Source: Eustoma russellianum (taxonomy: Eukaryota; Streptophyta; Magnoliopsida; Gentianales; Gentianaceae). Taken from it: 64,000 nt of DNA. Made by a program: the position numbers and the translations under genes. The notes beneath the pieces were generated by a model. That model saw only the letters and a list, made by a program, of their open reading frames with translations, searched no databases and was not told where the DNA came from. Of the stretch, positions 1-11,869 are shown piece after piece (positions within the stretch are counted from its first letter, which is position 1; every line of letters starts with the position of its first letter). Where the stretch lies: NCBI GenBank assembly GCA_036186865.1, contig AP025056.1, positions 33,578,552-33,642,551 of the forward strand. Reading direction: 5' to 3'.

Positions 1-109
1 GAGAAGCGCCATCATTAGTGCTTTGTATTATGTTTTTTCGTATACTGACTTTTGTAATATGGGTTTTCTCCGCCACAAGTGAGAAATTAAATAAAATATT
101 CTTTTGAAA

Positions 110-110
<1 letters not shown>
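1..110 (+). mobile_element. 3' end of an L1-type LINE (partial)
   Basis: This short piece contains the motif TTCTCCGCCACAAGTGAG followed by an A/T-rich tail. Nearly the same motif, reversed, ends the two minus-strand LINEs of this window, near 11855 and 39405, so I read this as the 3' UTR of a plus-strand LINE whose body lies left of the window. No coding sequence is visible. The tail runs straight into a TA/TG microsatellite. Confidence 0.6.

Positions 111-173
<63 letters not shown>
110..173. repeat. (TA)n(TG)n microsatellite
   Basis: About ten TA units are followed by about twenty TG units. It sits between a LINE 3' tail and the first base of a gypsy LTR. Expansion of the TG run may have erased the target duplication of the gypsy element, because the LTR itself begins with TGTG. 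Confidence 0.95.
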
Positions 174-175
<2 letters not shown>

Positions 176-1227
176 CGCTCCGCACCCCGGCCTAGCTGGA
201 TACGGTGCGCCCGCCGTACTTCACTACGGAGAGTACCAGGCGTCGATCCATAACATGTCGTAGTCCATGATAAATACATGGACTTTCATGCTTACGCGTC
301 AACAAGTAAGCGAAACCATGGCAGAATAAAGAAAACTTTAAGAACATCTATGAAATCATCATCAGTTTTACAACCCAAATCATAAAGTACGGAAATTCCC
401 AAAAGTAATTGTTTCAATCACAAGTTCATAAAAGATCATCGATCACAACCATCTCATCATGTCTCCTAGGCCATCCATCTCTCGCATGTCTTGCGGGTAC
501 GGAACCCTAGGTTCATCTTCAATCTATTCTACTTTATTTCCTGCAGCCTCTGGGCGGAAAAATATTGGGGTGAGTGACAACGTCACCAGCAAGTGTACCA
601 TAAACAATCATGCATTAAATAGAAAGTACATACAAGAATCGAACCCCCAAAATTCGGTTTAGAAACATACCTGACCTTCCAGTCAACACCCGTAAGAAAT
701 CAGCTCATAACTTATCAAAGATTAAAACTTATCAAAGTTCATAACTTATAAAAGTTCATAATTGATAACAGTCCATAACTTATTAAAGATCGTCACTCAA
801 TAAGATCATAATCTTAGGAGCTACCAAGTCATAACAACTTAGCCTACTCAATAAAGGTCATAACTTACGAGCTACCAAGTCATAACAAATTAGCCTAAGT
901 ATCATGAATAAGATCATAGCTTACCTACCAACAGTAATGAGATGGTAACTTAGGTAACGAAAGATAAGAGGATCATAACCTACGTAACATTACCTCTAGC
1001 ATTTGGCTATCGTCTCATCCCTTCTGTCAGTAGCAACTTAAGGCAATAAAATCATAACTTAGCCATGAAGCAAGTAATAACACAGCTTAGTGCAAATAGA
1101 CTCAACATCATGCTCACGACCATATGCAATGCGTATGAATATGCAAATGTAGTGCATACTGAAATCATGAAAATCTTTTCCTTTCGTTCTTTCATTCAAA
1201 ACATCATCGTCAAGAAAACAAGAGAGT

Positions 1228-1400
1228 ATTCAGATCTATTCACCCGGATGTGAGGCGGTCACTTCTTCCCTTCGAATCTATTATTCCTAGATTCGGAGCG
1301 GTCACGTCATCACTTATCAGGTCTATTCTCTCCGGGCCTGAACGGTCGATATCAGGTCAATTCTCTCCGGGCCTGAACGGTCCATATCATCAGATCAATT
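1228..1400. repeat. Tandem block around TCCGGGCCTGAACGGTC in LTR
   Basis: Degenerate units of roughly 35 to 50 bp share the pattern CAG-RTCTATT-CCGG-GCCTGAACGGTC. The copy in the other LTR (about 8240-8400) has fewer units, so the block has changed length since insertion. A homologous block, cleaner and longer, lies in the LTR of chromovirus 2 at 47648-47851. Confidence 0.75.
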
Positions 1401-2230
1401 AACTCCGGATCTGGAACGGGTCCTTACTGGCCAGGAAACACACGGTACCGGTGGGAAGCATTCTTTTAAAATAATCTTTTCTTTAAAAACGCTTTTCCAT
1501 CTTTCTTTCTAATAAAATCAGTTCCATAAATCATGGAAATGACGATGATGCAATGTATGACATGTACTATGCAATTTATGATATAATGCATTACATCCAC
1601 ACATACGTACAACTTATTCTTTAGGCTGGAAAAAATTTCCAGAATTATCATTCTATATGCACGGCCTCAAAACCTCGTGTTTTAGGCCCATTATCATGAG
1701 TTCTTGTCATACATATGCATAAGAGTGTCTTTTCTATTCATAATATAATTTTCGTGACGGTACGAAACATGTAAGACACTTAATTTATTTAATTACGAAA
1801 CAAGGGCTGCTGAATTTCAGCAATGTAGTGTCCTTTCTTTTATCTTTCATATAAGCCCATTAAGCTTCATTTAATTTAAGCCAACCCCGAAAAATACTGT
1901 AGACATGCCACTAATCAGTGGTCGCAAGCCCAAACCATATTACTAAGCCTAGCCCATCAAAACAAGGCCTCACAACAAGTTCCTTAATTCTACCCAAAAT
2001 TTCAGATTAGTAACGCCCACTTAACTTTGGTGATTAACCCCCAAATAATCATTCTAAGATAAGTGATTTACATCAAAACGTTCACATATGTCTTAAGTAG
2101 TTGTCATAAAAGTTTCGCGGAATTATAATATAGTTAAAGGGATCATTTATTCTTTTCCTCAAAACGGTTACATGCTGAATTCTGTAATGATCGATTTTAC
2201 TACAAATTTTATTGTGACCAAACCGTAAGT

Positions 2231-3110
2231 CCTTTTTTGAAAATTCCAGCTCTCAAACTTAGTAAACACATAGGGATAGTATCCTGCCAAAGATCAGCCC
2301 AATTGCATGTTCATGTGGTCCATTTCCAGGATATTCATTAGGTCACATAAAATCGGTTCAGTCCAGTAATTTTCAGCATAACCAGTTTTAGTAAAAATTC
2401 CAAAACAAATAATCCGTAGCTCCTTTTAACAAAATTCCAACTAGGGCTAGTCTCATGCCAAAAATTAGCTTAATTAAATACCTCTAAAGTCCCTTTTCAG
2501 GTCCCACAATAATCTGCCATGTTCCAACAACTCTGTTTGACTAGTTTTACCAAAATCGTCATTAAGGATAATCAACTACTCCTTTTACCAACATTCCAAC
2601 TCACACTTTTCACGGACACATAGGGATAGCATTATACCAAAACTCAGCCAATTGTAACATTCCTAAGGTTCATTTTCAGGGCGTACAATATGTCACATAA
2701 AACTGTTCAGCTCCAGTACTTCTGTGTGAGCAGTTCCTACTAAAAATTATATTCCGGTCAATCCACAAATCCTTTTACCAACATTCCAATTCACACATTT
2801 AGTACACATATGGGGCCATCCTCATACCAAAATATAGTCAATTGGAACACCCCTAAGGTTCATTTTCAGGTCGTTCAATATGCTACAGAAAACTGTCCAG
2901 CTCCAGTACCTCTGTTTGACCAGTTGTCACTAAATATTTTATTAAGGATAAACCACAACTCCTGTTATCAAAATTCCAACTTGTTCATTTACTACACAAA
3001 TAAGGCTATCACCATACCAAAAATTAGCCAATTTGAACACCTTTAAGATTCATTTTCAAGTCGTACAACCTGACACATAAGAACTGTCCAGCTCCAGTGA
3101 TTTCAGCACT
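2231..3110. repeat. ~190 bp tandem array inside LTR (5 units)
   Basis: Units begin with CCTTTTAYCAAMATTCCAA at about 2231, 2422, 2581, 2771 and 2961, giving spacings of 191, 159, 190 and 190. Each unit then carries a CACATAGGG-like segment, ACCAAAAATTAGCC, TTCATTTTCAGG and CTGTCCAGCTCCAGT. The 159 bp unit has a deletion that the matching unit of the other LTR lacks. The units are well diverged, so the array is older than this insertion. Confidence 0.85.
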
Positions 3111-4029
3111 TCATCACTTTTTATGGTTCAAGCATTTCCATTCAACTTTATTCTTTAAAGTGACTTAATAACCATCAAATACACACTTCAATATAATTTT
3201 TCCAAGACTCATAGCATGCTTTAAACCATAGATAAACTGTTCATGAGTCATATCAAAACAGTCACAACACATTCATACTACCAATCATATACTCATGCCA
3301 TCACTTTTCTTATAACAACTAGTTTTCATGTCTTGTACCTAGATTTTTCAACTAAAATTCATAGCTTAAAAATGACTAGCCATTCAAGCATGCACTTCAC
3401 AAATAAGGCAAGATTGGTTAGAGTATACTTGCCTCTTTGAACCTTAGAGCTTTTCCTTAGCATGAGCCTTGGTTGAAATGGAGTGAAGTCTTCCTCCAAC
3501 TTCACATATAGCCCACGTTTTGGAAGAAGAAATAGAAGGAACATTAGCTATTATCTTAGTGGAAACACAACTAAAGTGAGGCTATGATTCTCTACCAAAA
3601 TAAAACATGAATAGAGCTAGCAATGAATCCACCCACCAAGAAATCAGCTTCTCTTAGTATCTTGCAAACTCTTCTCCTAGTGACCATCCTTGGAGTCACG
3701 GTTTTGGCAAGAAAAGAAGGGTACTTATGTGAGCTTCATTCTTTGAAATATAGGATTCACTTGGAAGTTCTAGCATGCACTTACCTAGAGAATTCTTGAG
3801 GCTCGAAGATCTTGAACTCCTTCTCTCAAGCTAGCCATGTACCCCAAATGGAAAATAGGGAAGTCTCTTGCTCCATTGTGAATTCTTGAGGGTTGGGAGT
3901 AAGAGAGAGTTATAGGGTGTTCTTGGAATGAATTCTTCTTTATTTGGCTAAGGCTTAGCCGTTGGTTAGGTCAAGAGGGAATGGGTTTTACCTTGGCTTG
4001 GTTAGGCTAATTAGAGTTAATTAGCCTTA

Positions 4030-4215
4030 GTTACTTTTAATTAACCAAGGTTACTTTAATACAACTATAGTTACTTTAATTCAACTATGGTTACTTTAAG
4101 TCAACTATAGTTACTTTAATTCAACTATAGTTACTTTAATTCAACTATAGTTAGTTTATGGCTAACCTAGGTTACTTTATCCAACTAGAGTTACTTTATG
4201 GGTTAACTTAAGTTA
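4030..4215. repeat. GTTACTTTA-based ~20 bp minisatellite in LTR
   Basis: There are about ten copies of a unit near GTTACTTTAATTCAACTATA. The other LTR (11027-11175) has about eight, so copy number differs between sister LTRs. A shorter, looser version is present at the matching end of the chromovirus 2 LTR (about 49808-49885). Confidence 0.9.
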
Positions 4216-4804
4216 CTTTAACCTTGTAGTTAATATAAAATAACCATGGTAACATTTGAAATGTTCCTTGGTTAGTCATGAAGGGCCGATGGTTTTAGGC
4301 TTTTAAGGGGTTTTTAGCATACTTAGTTCTCTTTCCAAGTGGGTTTAATGAGAAGCCATGTGGGTATTTGCCCCCTTTTTATTAATTATTTTTCCCTTTT
4401 TATTATTATTTTTCCCTTTTTGTTTTAAAAATGAAATTAGGAAATCTTGATCCTTCTTGGGCTAAAGGGCCGAAATTTGGTAATAGTTGGGGGAAAAATT
4501 GCCCATTACATACAACTCCTTAATTTCCATTTGGGCTTATTTTAAGAAGGCCCTTAAGATTAACCTCCTTATTATTTGGAAAAGCCCTTAAAGGCCCTTT
4601 TTAAACGTAATGGCTAAAATCTCTTAAGCCCTTAGGGTGAATTGGCCATGGTCCATAACTCATGCTTGAATGATTATATTATCTGCTTATCATCATAAAA
4701 TAAAAGAAGCATTAAGGAAACTTAGTGAAATGATTTTGAAGGATGTCACTTTATTAATTTACTTATACGAGCCTTACAATACGACTTTTCGTCGGGGTAC
4801 AACA

Positions 4805-4816
4805 TTCTCCCCCCTA
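4805..4816 (-). promoter_or_regulatory. Polypurine tract of chromovirus 1
   Basis: On the minus strand this reads TAGGGGGGAGAA directly before the 3' LTR, the expected place and composition of the plus-strand priming site. Confidence 0.8.
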
Positions 4817-4819
4817 ATA

Positions 4820-5000
4820 TAAGTTTCATCCTCGAAACTTGAGAGGCTAGTCAAAAAGATGGGGTATCTACTCCTCATGTTTCCTGCCATTTCCCATGTG
4901 GCTTCTTCTCCAGGATGTACTTCTACTGAACCTTTACCATAGGTATGGATCTCTTTCTCAACTTCTTTTCTTTCGACAACGACCTTCAGGGGCTCATTTC
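4820..5000 (-). pseudogene. Chromodomain remnant, C-terminal end of gypsy pol
   Basis: The minus-strand translation gives a degraded chromodomain with the recognisable run EEATWEMAGNMRSRYP, the counterpart of the C-terminal EATWELEE segment of chromovirus 2 at 50617. In this family the domain follows integrase and is thought to steer integration to marked chromatin. The reading frame is not open over a useful length, so this is a relic. It lies about 15 bp from the polypurine tract, the expected distance. Confidence 0.7.
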
Positions 5001-5865
5001 TTATCTTTAGGTAATAAAGCGTCTATTTAGTTCCCTCAGGACTGCTTTGTTCAACTCATCTTAGAGGTCTCATCAGAACTTATTCAAATTTTCTAGAGGT
5101 GTTATCGTAACCTATCTTATATCTTAGGAACTTTTAACCTTGATATTACGTACTGATAAGGGTATCCATTCCGGATTAACATGATCATGAAATGCTTATA
5201 ATTCCTTTTTCATAAAACTTGGCAGAGATCATTAACTCTGAAATATAGCTTATTAGCTCTTTTCTATAAACATCCCTTCTGTAAACATGTAACGGTCATC
5301 CTACATATGGAACAGCATCCAACGATATCTGGAATAATTCCCAACAAATTACACATATCAAGCTCTTCACACAGTATGTGCCGCATTCATCCGTCTCGTA
5401 ATAACCTTTCTTCCGCAATCTCCTCATAAAATCGGACTAGAAGTCATAGTTTCTCCTTTGAAACTTATGTCTCATCTATGATATTTCAAATGTCTCTTGT
5501 TCATCACAAATCCTTGTTTTCTTCTTTTGATACTTGAAGACGTGCACGTGTCACTGTCTGTTTGTTCATGAAACATTGGAAAACATCATCCTATACACAC
5601 GAAATGAGAATATACCAAATCGTAACGCCACTTTTGGCATGTGTTATATATTCTCAACTTATAACTTCTTGATCCAAACACTATATCTTGTGGGATTCCC
5701 CATTCTGCCTCTCAAGTGGTCATTGTTTTAGATCTCTCCTAACAGTCCCGTAACGCTTCATCATCTTATCACATTTCTATGGATTCTTCCATAAGAAACA
5801 CTAACATACAGGTTCACTAAGCAAATTACCTGACTCCCAAACAATACACCACTTGTCAATTGCCT
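5000..5865. other. Unrecognised interior of chromovirus 1
   Basis: This stretch should hold integrase, RNase H and most of RT, but I could not align it to those domains of chromovirus 2 by eye in any frame. It may be too diverged, rearranged or replaced. The only longer reading frame here (5534-5731, plus strand) has no recognisable domain. Confidence 0.5.
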
Positions 5866-6420
5866 ACCCGGAGCTGGTTAAATAGATCATTGATCTTAGT
5901 CAGAGGGTACTTATTCTTATGGTGATCATGTTGAGTCCTTTAGGATCTACGCAAGGACGTATGCCTCCATCCCTCTTTTTACGAATAACATGGGAACATC
6001 CCAAGGCGAAACGTTGGGAAATAAGTTCCTCTATTAAAAGCTCACGCACTTGTTCCTTTTTGGTTCAGCGAGCGCCTTTTGGTGAGTTGTCTTCATAGAC
6101 TTAGAGAGACCTTAATCATCATCCTAAAATCGTCCAATGGCATAAAACATGATTTTCATAATCATGACTTGCTTTTCATAGCCTATATGGCACGTTCATA
6201 TCGTGATGTCCTAACGTTTTCAAATTGGGCTATAGCACTCTTGATAAGAATAATAGCACACGACATGCTAATCGACTCCCCATATAGTTCATGCACAACA
6301 AAATATGTACGTGTTCTAACGGTGACGCATAATGGCAGAGACCCCGAGTCTCAAACACGGTGTTATACTCGGTCATACTACCACTAATAACCTCACTTAC
6401 TTCCTTATGGTCTATTCATC
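5866..6420 (-). pseudogene. RT start and protease-region remnant of gypsy pol
   Basis: Minus-strand translation near 5870-6000 recovers the N-terminal edge of RT: the motif NKYPLTKINDLFNQLR and, upstream, a KEGWRH segment, matching NKYPLPRIDDLFDQLR and KKDGGMR of chromovirus 2. Stops and frameshifts interrupt it. Homology stops at 5867/5868, exactly where chromovirus 2 has its second putative intron donor, and a GT is present here too (minus strand, 5867-5866). The region further right, towards 6400, probably derives from the protease but is not clear. Confidence 0.65.
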
Positions 6421-7166
6421 ATAACTTAAGGAAAACTATCATAATCGCTCATACTTGGTTAATAGGAAGTAGGTCATAGGTACTTCATATTTCACTCGTA
6501 CCTTGGTTGTTTCTTTGTTATCCGCATAAGGTAGCCTTATGCGGATACGGCTCCCTTTTCCTGCTTCGTTTCTTAATACGCTCGCTAAGTCGTTTATTCC
6601 ATTCTTCCGTTCTCTGACCATGCCTAGAACTTTGCCCAAGTCACCTATCGGGGTAGTGGCTAGATACAAGTCCTCCACCACTGGCTATCCTTACCGTTCA
6701 AAAATGGCCGGAGAATCCGTGCCCTCATCTTATCTGATGCCAGTATCAGCATGAAGTTACCTTCAACTTCATTTAACCATCTTTCTGCCTACTATGAACA
6801 AGATTCACTGTCAAACCTCAGAATATGTGCTCTTACTAACTATTGCTAGTAAAGTTTACTGCCTCCTGGGGGTGACAATGATGATGTCACTTATTGAATC
6901 GTGATGCCATCCGCACCACGGAGCGTCGGAGTCTTACTCAAGGTATAAATATTGAGATTAAGCGACAAAATTTAATTAGTAATCCAAATAAGATCTTAAG
7001 GTCATACAAGCAGGCATGGTATCCTCCGGTCAAAACCCTAATTTTTCTCTCTATGTCTTCTTAGTCTAAGGTCAACTCTCATCTAGGATCATGACTTAAA
7101 TATAAGGTCAAACTTAGATTTCTAAAATCATAACTTAATTCTATATTCTGCCCGGATCTAGACCTT
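6420..7166 (-). pseudogene. Decayed gag and leader region of chromovirus 1
   Basis: By position this stretch between the protease remnant and the primer site should be gag and 5' leader. An 80-codon minus-strand frame at 6439-6681 and a plus-strand frame over the same bases are both open, but neither shows zinc knuckles or other gag features. I assign it by position only. Confidence 0.4.
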
Positions 7167-7179
7167 AGCTCTGATACCA
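7167..7179 (-). promoter_or_regulatory. Primer binding site, tRNA-iMet
   Basis: On the minus strand this reads TGGTATCAGAGCT, complementary to the 3' end of plant initiator tRNA-Met, two bases inside the 5' LTR. It fixes the element's orientation. Confidence 0.88.
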
Positions 7180-7181
7180 CC

Positions 7182-10100
7182 TGTAGCGCCCCGCACCCCG
7201 GCCTAGGCGGATACGGTGCGCCCGCCGTACTTAACTACGGAGAGTACCAGGCATCGATCCATAACATGTCGTAGTCCATGATAAATACATGGATTTTCAT
7301 GCTTACGCGTCAACAAGTAAGTGAAACCGTGGCAGAATAAAAAACATTAAGAACGTCTATGAAATCATCATCAGTTTTACAACCCAAAATCATAAAGTAC
7401 GGAAATTCCCAAAAGTAATTGTTTCAATGACAAGTTCATAAAAGATTATCGATCACAACCATCTCATCATGCCTCCTAGGCCATCCATCTCTCGCACGTC
7501 TTGCGGGTACGGCACCCTAGGTTCATCTTCAATCCATTCTACTTTATTCCCTGCAGCCTCTAGGAGGAAAAATATGGGGGTGAGTGACAACGTCACCAGC
7601 AAGTGTACCATAAACAATCATGCATTCAATGGAAAGTACATACAAGAACCGAACCCCCAAAATTCGGTTTAGAAACATACATGACCTTCCATTCAACACC
7701 GGTAAGAAATCAGCTCATAACTTATCAAAGATTAAAACTTATCAAAGTTCATAACTTATAAAAGTTCATAATTGATAACAGTCCATAACTTATTAAAGAT
7801 CGTCACTCAATAAGATCATAATCTTAGGAGCTACCAAGTCATAACAACTTAGCCTACTCAATAAAGGTCATAACTTACGAGCTACCAAGTCATAACAACT
7901 TAGCCTAAGTATCATGAATAAGATCATAGCTTACGTACCAACAGTAATGAGATCGTAACTTAGGTAACGAAAGATAAGGAGATCATAACCTGCGTAACAT
8001 TACCTCTAGCATTTGGCTAGCATCTTATCCCTTCCGTCAATAGCAACTTAAGGCAATAAAATCATAACTTAGCCATGAAGCAAGTAATAACACAGCTTAG
8101 TGCAAATAGACTCAACATCATGCTCACGACCATATGCAATGCGTATGAATATGCAAATGTAGTGCATAATGAAATCATGAAAATCTTTTCCTTTCGTTCT
8201 GTCATTCAAAACATCATCGTCAAGAAAACATGAGAGTATTCAGATCTATTCACCCAGATCTGAGGCGGTCACTTCTTCCCTTCGAATCTATTATTCCCAG
8301 ATTCGGAGCGGTCATGTCATCACTTATAAGGTCTATTCTCTCTGGGCCTGAACGGTCCATATCATCAGATCAATTAACCCTGGATCTGGAACGGGTCCTT
8401 ACTGGCCAGGAAACACACGGTATCGGTGGGAAGCGTTCTTTTAAAACAATCTTTTCTTTAAAAACGCTTTTCCAACTTTCTTTCTCATAAAATCAGTTCC
8501 ATAAATCATGTAAATGACGATGATGCAATGTATGACATGTACTATGCAATTTATGATATAATGCATTACATACACACATATGTACAACTTATTCTTTAGG
8601 CTGGAAAAAATTTCCAGAATTATCATTCCATATGCACGGCCTCAAAACCTCGTGTTTTAGGCCCATTATCATGAGTTCTTGTCATACATATGCATAAGAG
8701 TGTCTTTTCTATTCCTAATATAATTTTCGTGACGGTACGAAACATGTAAGACCCTTAATTTATTAAATCATGAAACAAGGGCTGCTGAATTTCAGCAATG
8801 TAGTGTCCTTTCTTTTATCTTTCATATAAGCCCGTTAAGCTTCATTTAATTTGAGCCAACCCCGAAAAATACTGTAGACATGCCAATAATCAGTGGTCGC
8901 AAGCCCAAACCATATTACTAAGCCTAAGCCCATCAAAACAAGGCCTCACAACAAGTTTCTTAATTCTGCCCAAAATTTCCGATTAGTAACGCCCACTTAA
9001 CTTTGGTGATTAACCCTCAAATAATCATTCTAAGATAAGTGGTTTACATCAAAACGTTTGAATATGTGTTAATTAGTTGTCATAAATGTTTCACGGAATT
9101 ATAATATCGTTAAAGGGATCATTTATTCTTTTTCCCAAAGCGGTTACATGCTGAATTCTGTAATGATCGATTTTACTACAAATTTTATTGTGACCAAACA
9201 ATAAGTCTTTTTTCAAAAATTCCAGCTCTCAAACTTAGTAAACACATGGGGCTAGTATCGTGACAAAAATCAGCCCAATTGCATGTTCCTGTGGTCCATT
9301 TCCGTGATATTCATTAGGTCACATAAAATCGGTTCAGCCCAGTAATTTCCAGCATAACCAGTTTTAGTAAAAATTCCAAAACAAATAATCCGTAGCTTCT
9401 TTTAACAAAATTCCAAATCTCATATTTACTATACACATAGGGCTAGTGTCATTCCAAAAATTAGCTTAATTAAATACTTCTAGAGTCCCTTTTCAGGTCC
9501 CAAAATAATCTGCCATGTTCCAACAACTCTGTTTGACTAGTTTTACCAAAATCGTCATTAAGGATAATCCACTACTCCTTTTACCAACATTCCAACTCAC
9601 ACTTTTCATGGACACATAGGGATAGTATTATACCAAAAATCAGCCAATTGTAACATTCCTAAGGTTCATTTTCAGGGGGTACAATATGTCACATAAAACT
9701 GTTCAGCTCCAGTACTTCTGTGTGAGCAGTTCCTACTAAAAATTATATTCCGGTGAATCCACAAATCCTTTTACCAAAATTCCAATTCACACATTTAGTA
9801 AACATATGGGTCCATCATCATACCAAAATCTAGTAAATTTTAACACCCTAAGGTTCATTTTCAGGTCGTTCAATATGCTATAGAAAACTGTCCAGCTCCA
9901 GTACCTCTGTTTGACCAGTTGTCACTAAATATTTTATGAAGGATAAACCACAACTCCTGTTATCAAAATTCCAACTTGCACATTTACTACACACATAAGG
10001 CTATCACCATACCAAAAATTAGCCAATTTGAACACCTTTAAGATTCATTTTTAAGTCATACAACCTGACACATAAGAACTGTCCAGCTCCAGTGATTTCA

Positions 10101-11747
10101 GCACTTCATCACTTTTTATGGTTCAAGCATTTCCATTCAACTTTATTCTTTAAAGTGACTTAATAACCATCAAATACACACTTCAATATAATTTTTCCAA
10201 GACTCATAGCATGCTTTAAACCATAGATAAACTGTTCATGAGTCATATCAAAACAGTCACAACACATTCATACTACCAATCATATACTCATGCCATCACT
10301 TTTCTTATAACAACTAGTTTTCATGTCTTGTACCTAGATTCTTCAACTAAAATTCATAGCTTAAATATGACAAGCCATTCAAGCATGCACTTCACAAATA
10401 AGGCAAGGTTGGTTAGAGTATACTTGCCTCTTTGAACCTTAGAGCTTTAACTTAGCATGAGCCTTGGTTGAAATGGAGTGAAGTCTTCCTCCAACTTCAC
10501 ATATAGCCCACGTTTTGGAAGAAGAAATAGAAGGAACATTAGCTATTATCTTAGTGGAAACACAACTAAAGTGAGGCTATGATTCTCTTACCAAAATAAA
10601 ACATGAATAGAGCTAGCAATGAATCCACCCACTAAGAAATTATTTTCTCTTAGTATCTTGCAAAATCTTCTCCTAGTGACCATCCTTGGAGTCACGGTTT
10701 TGGCAAGAAAAGAAGGATACTTATGTGAGCTTCATTCTTTGAAATATAGGATTCACTTGGAAGTTCTAGCATGCACTTACCTAGAGAATTCTTGAGGCTC
10801 GAAGATCTTGAACTCCTTCTCTCAAGCTAGCCGTGTACCGCAATGGAAAATAGGGAAGTCTCTTGCTCCATTGTGAATTCTTGAGGGGTGGGAGTAAGAG
10901 AGAGTTCTAGGGTGTTCTTGGAATGAATTCTTCTTTATTTGGCTAAGGCTTAGCCGTTGGTTAGGTCAAGAGGGAAGGGGTTTTACCTTGGCTTGGTTAG
11001 GCTAATTAGAGTTAATTAGCCTTAGTTACTTTTAATTAACCAAGGTTACTTTAATGCAACTATAGTTACTTTAATTCAACTATAGTTACTTTAATTCAAC
11101 TATAGTTACTTTATGGCTAACCTAGGTTACTTTATTCAGCTAGAGTTACTTTATGGGTTAACTTAAGTTACTTTAACCTTGTAGTTAATATAAAATAACC
11201 ATGGTAACATTTGAAATGTTCCTTGGTTAGTCATGAAGGGTCGGCGGTTTTAGAGCTTTTAAGGGGTCTTTAGCATACTTAGTTCTCTTTCCAAGTGGGT
11301 TTAATGAGAAGCCATGTGGGTATTTGCCCCCCTTTTTTTTTAATTATTTCCCCCTTTTTGTTTTAAAAATGAAATTAGGAAATCTTGATCCTTCTTGGGC
11401 TAAAGGGCCGAAATTTGGTAATAGTTGGGGGGGGGGGAAATTGCCCACTACAATACAACTCCTTAATTTCCATTTGTGCTTATTTTAAGAAGGCCCTTAA
11501 GATTAACCTCCTTGTTATTTGGAAAAACCCTTAAAGGCCCTTTTTAAACGTTATGGCCAAAGTCTCTTAAGCCCTTAGGGTGAATTGGCCATGGTCCATA
11601 ACTCATGCTTGAATGATCATATTGTTTGCTTATCATCATAAAATAAAAGAAGCACTAAGGAAACTTAGTGAAATGCACTTGAAGGATGTCACTTTATTAA
11701 TTTACTTATACGAGCCTTACAATAGGACTTTTCGTCGGAATACAACA
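7182..11747 (-). repeat. 5' LTR of chromovirus 1
   Basis: This 4566 bp LTR is the sister of 171-4804. It carries the 190 bp tandem array (about 9206-10105), the CCGG-rich block and the GTTACTTTA minisatellite (11027-11175). It also has a homopolymer G run near 11430 and a T run near 11332 that are shorter in the sister copy. The outer end abuts a LINE tail with a CA/TA microsatellite. Confidence 0.92.
9206..10105. repeat. ~190 bp tandem array inside 5' LTR
   Basis: Five units start near 9206, 9398, 9577, 9767 and 9955, equivalent to 2231-3110. All spacings are close to 190, so the short second unit of the sister array is a deletion in the left LTR. Confidence 0.85.
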
Positions 11748-11790
11748 ATATATATGTACACACACACACACACATATATATATATATTCG
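11748..11790. repeat. TA/CA microsatellite at LINE tail
   Basis: TATATATG is followed by (CA)n and (TA)n. On the minus strand it follows the LINE 3' UTR, as the TA/TG run at 110-173 follows the plus-strand LINE. Confidence 0.9.
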
Positions 11791-11869
11791 TATTAATATA
11801 TTTTTTTTGTATCAGGAGCTCACGTCTCCTATACTTTTATTGTGAAGCCCTCACTTATGGCGGAGGAAT

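Larger units (their letters stand above)
171..4804 (-). repeat. 3' LTR of chromovirus 1
   Basis: This is a 4634 bp LTR, read on the minus strand from TGTTGTACCCC to GCGCCACA. It aligns with 7182-11747 over its whole length, with scattered substitutions and small indels. It contains a 190 bp tandem array, a CCGG-rich short tandem block (about 1228-1400) and a GTTACTTTA minisatellite (4030-4215). Small reading frames occur in it but none resembles a known protein. Confidence 0.92.
171..11747 (-). mobile_element. Ty3/gypsy chromovirus 1 (Tekay-like), long LTRs, decayed interior
   Basis: Two direct repeats of about 4.6 kb enclose 2.4 kb. The repeat ends are TGTRGCGC and TACAACA. The minus-strand order is primer site beside the right LTR, then degraded protease and RT start, then degraded chromodomain, then polypurine tract beside the left LTR. 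The interior is far shorter than the roughly 4 to 5 kb expected, so most of RT, RNase H and integrase is lost or unrecognisable. The element sits between two LINE tails that face each other. No clean target duplication is visible: left flank gtgtg, right flank atata. It is related to chromovirus 2 at 46860 by LTR ends, LTR internal repeats and coding remnants. Confidence 0.85.

Noticed and set aside
7167..7179. tRNA gene near the primer site
   Set aside because: Only the 13-base complement of the tRNA 3' end is present, with no cloverleaf.
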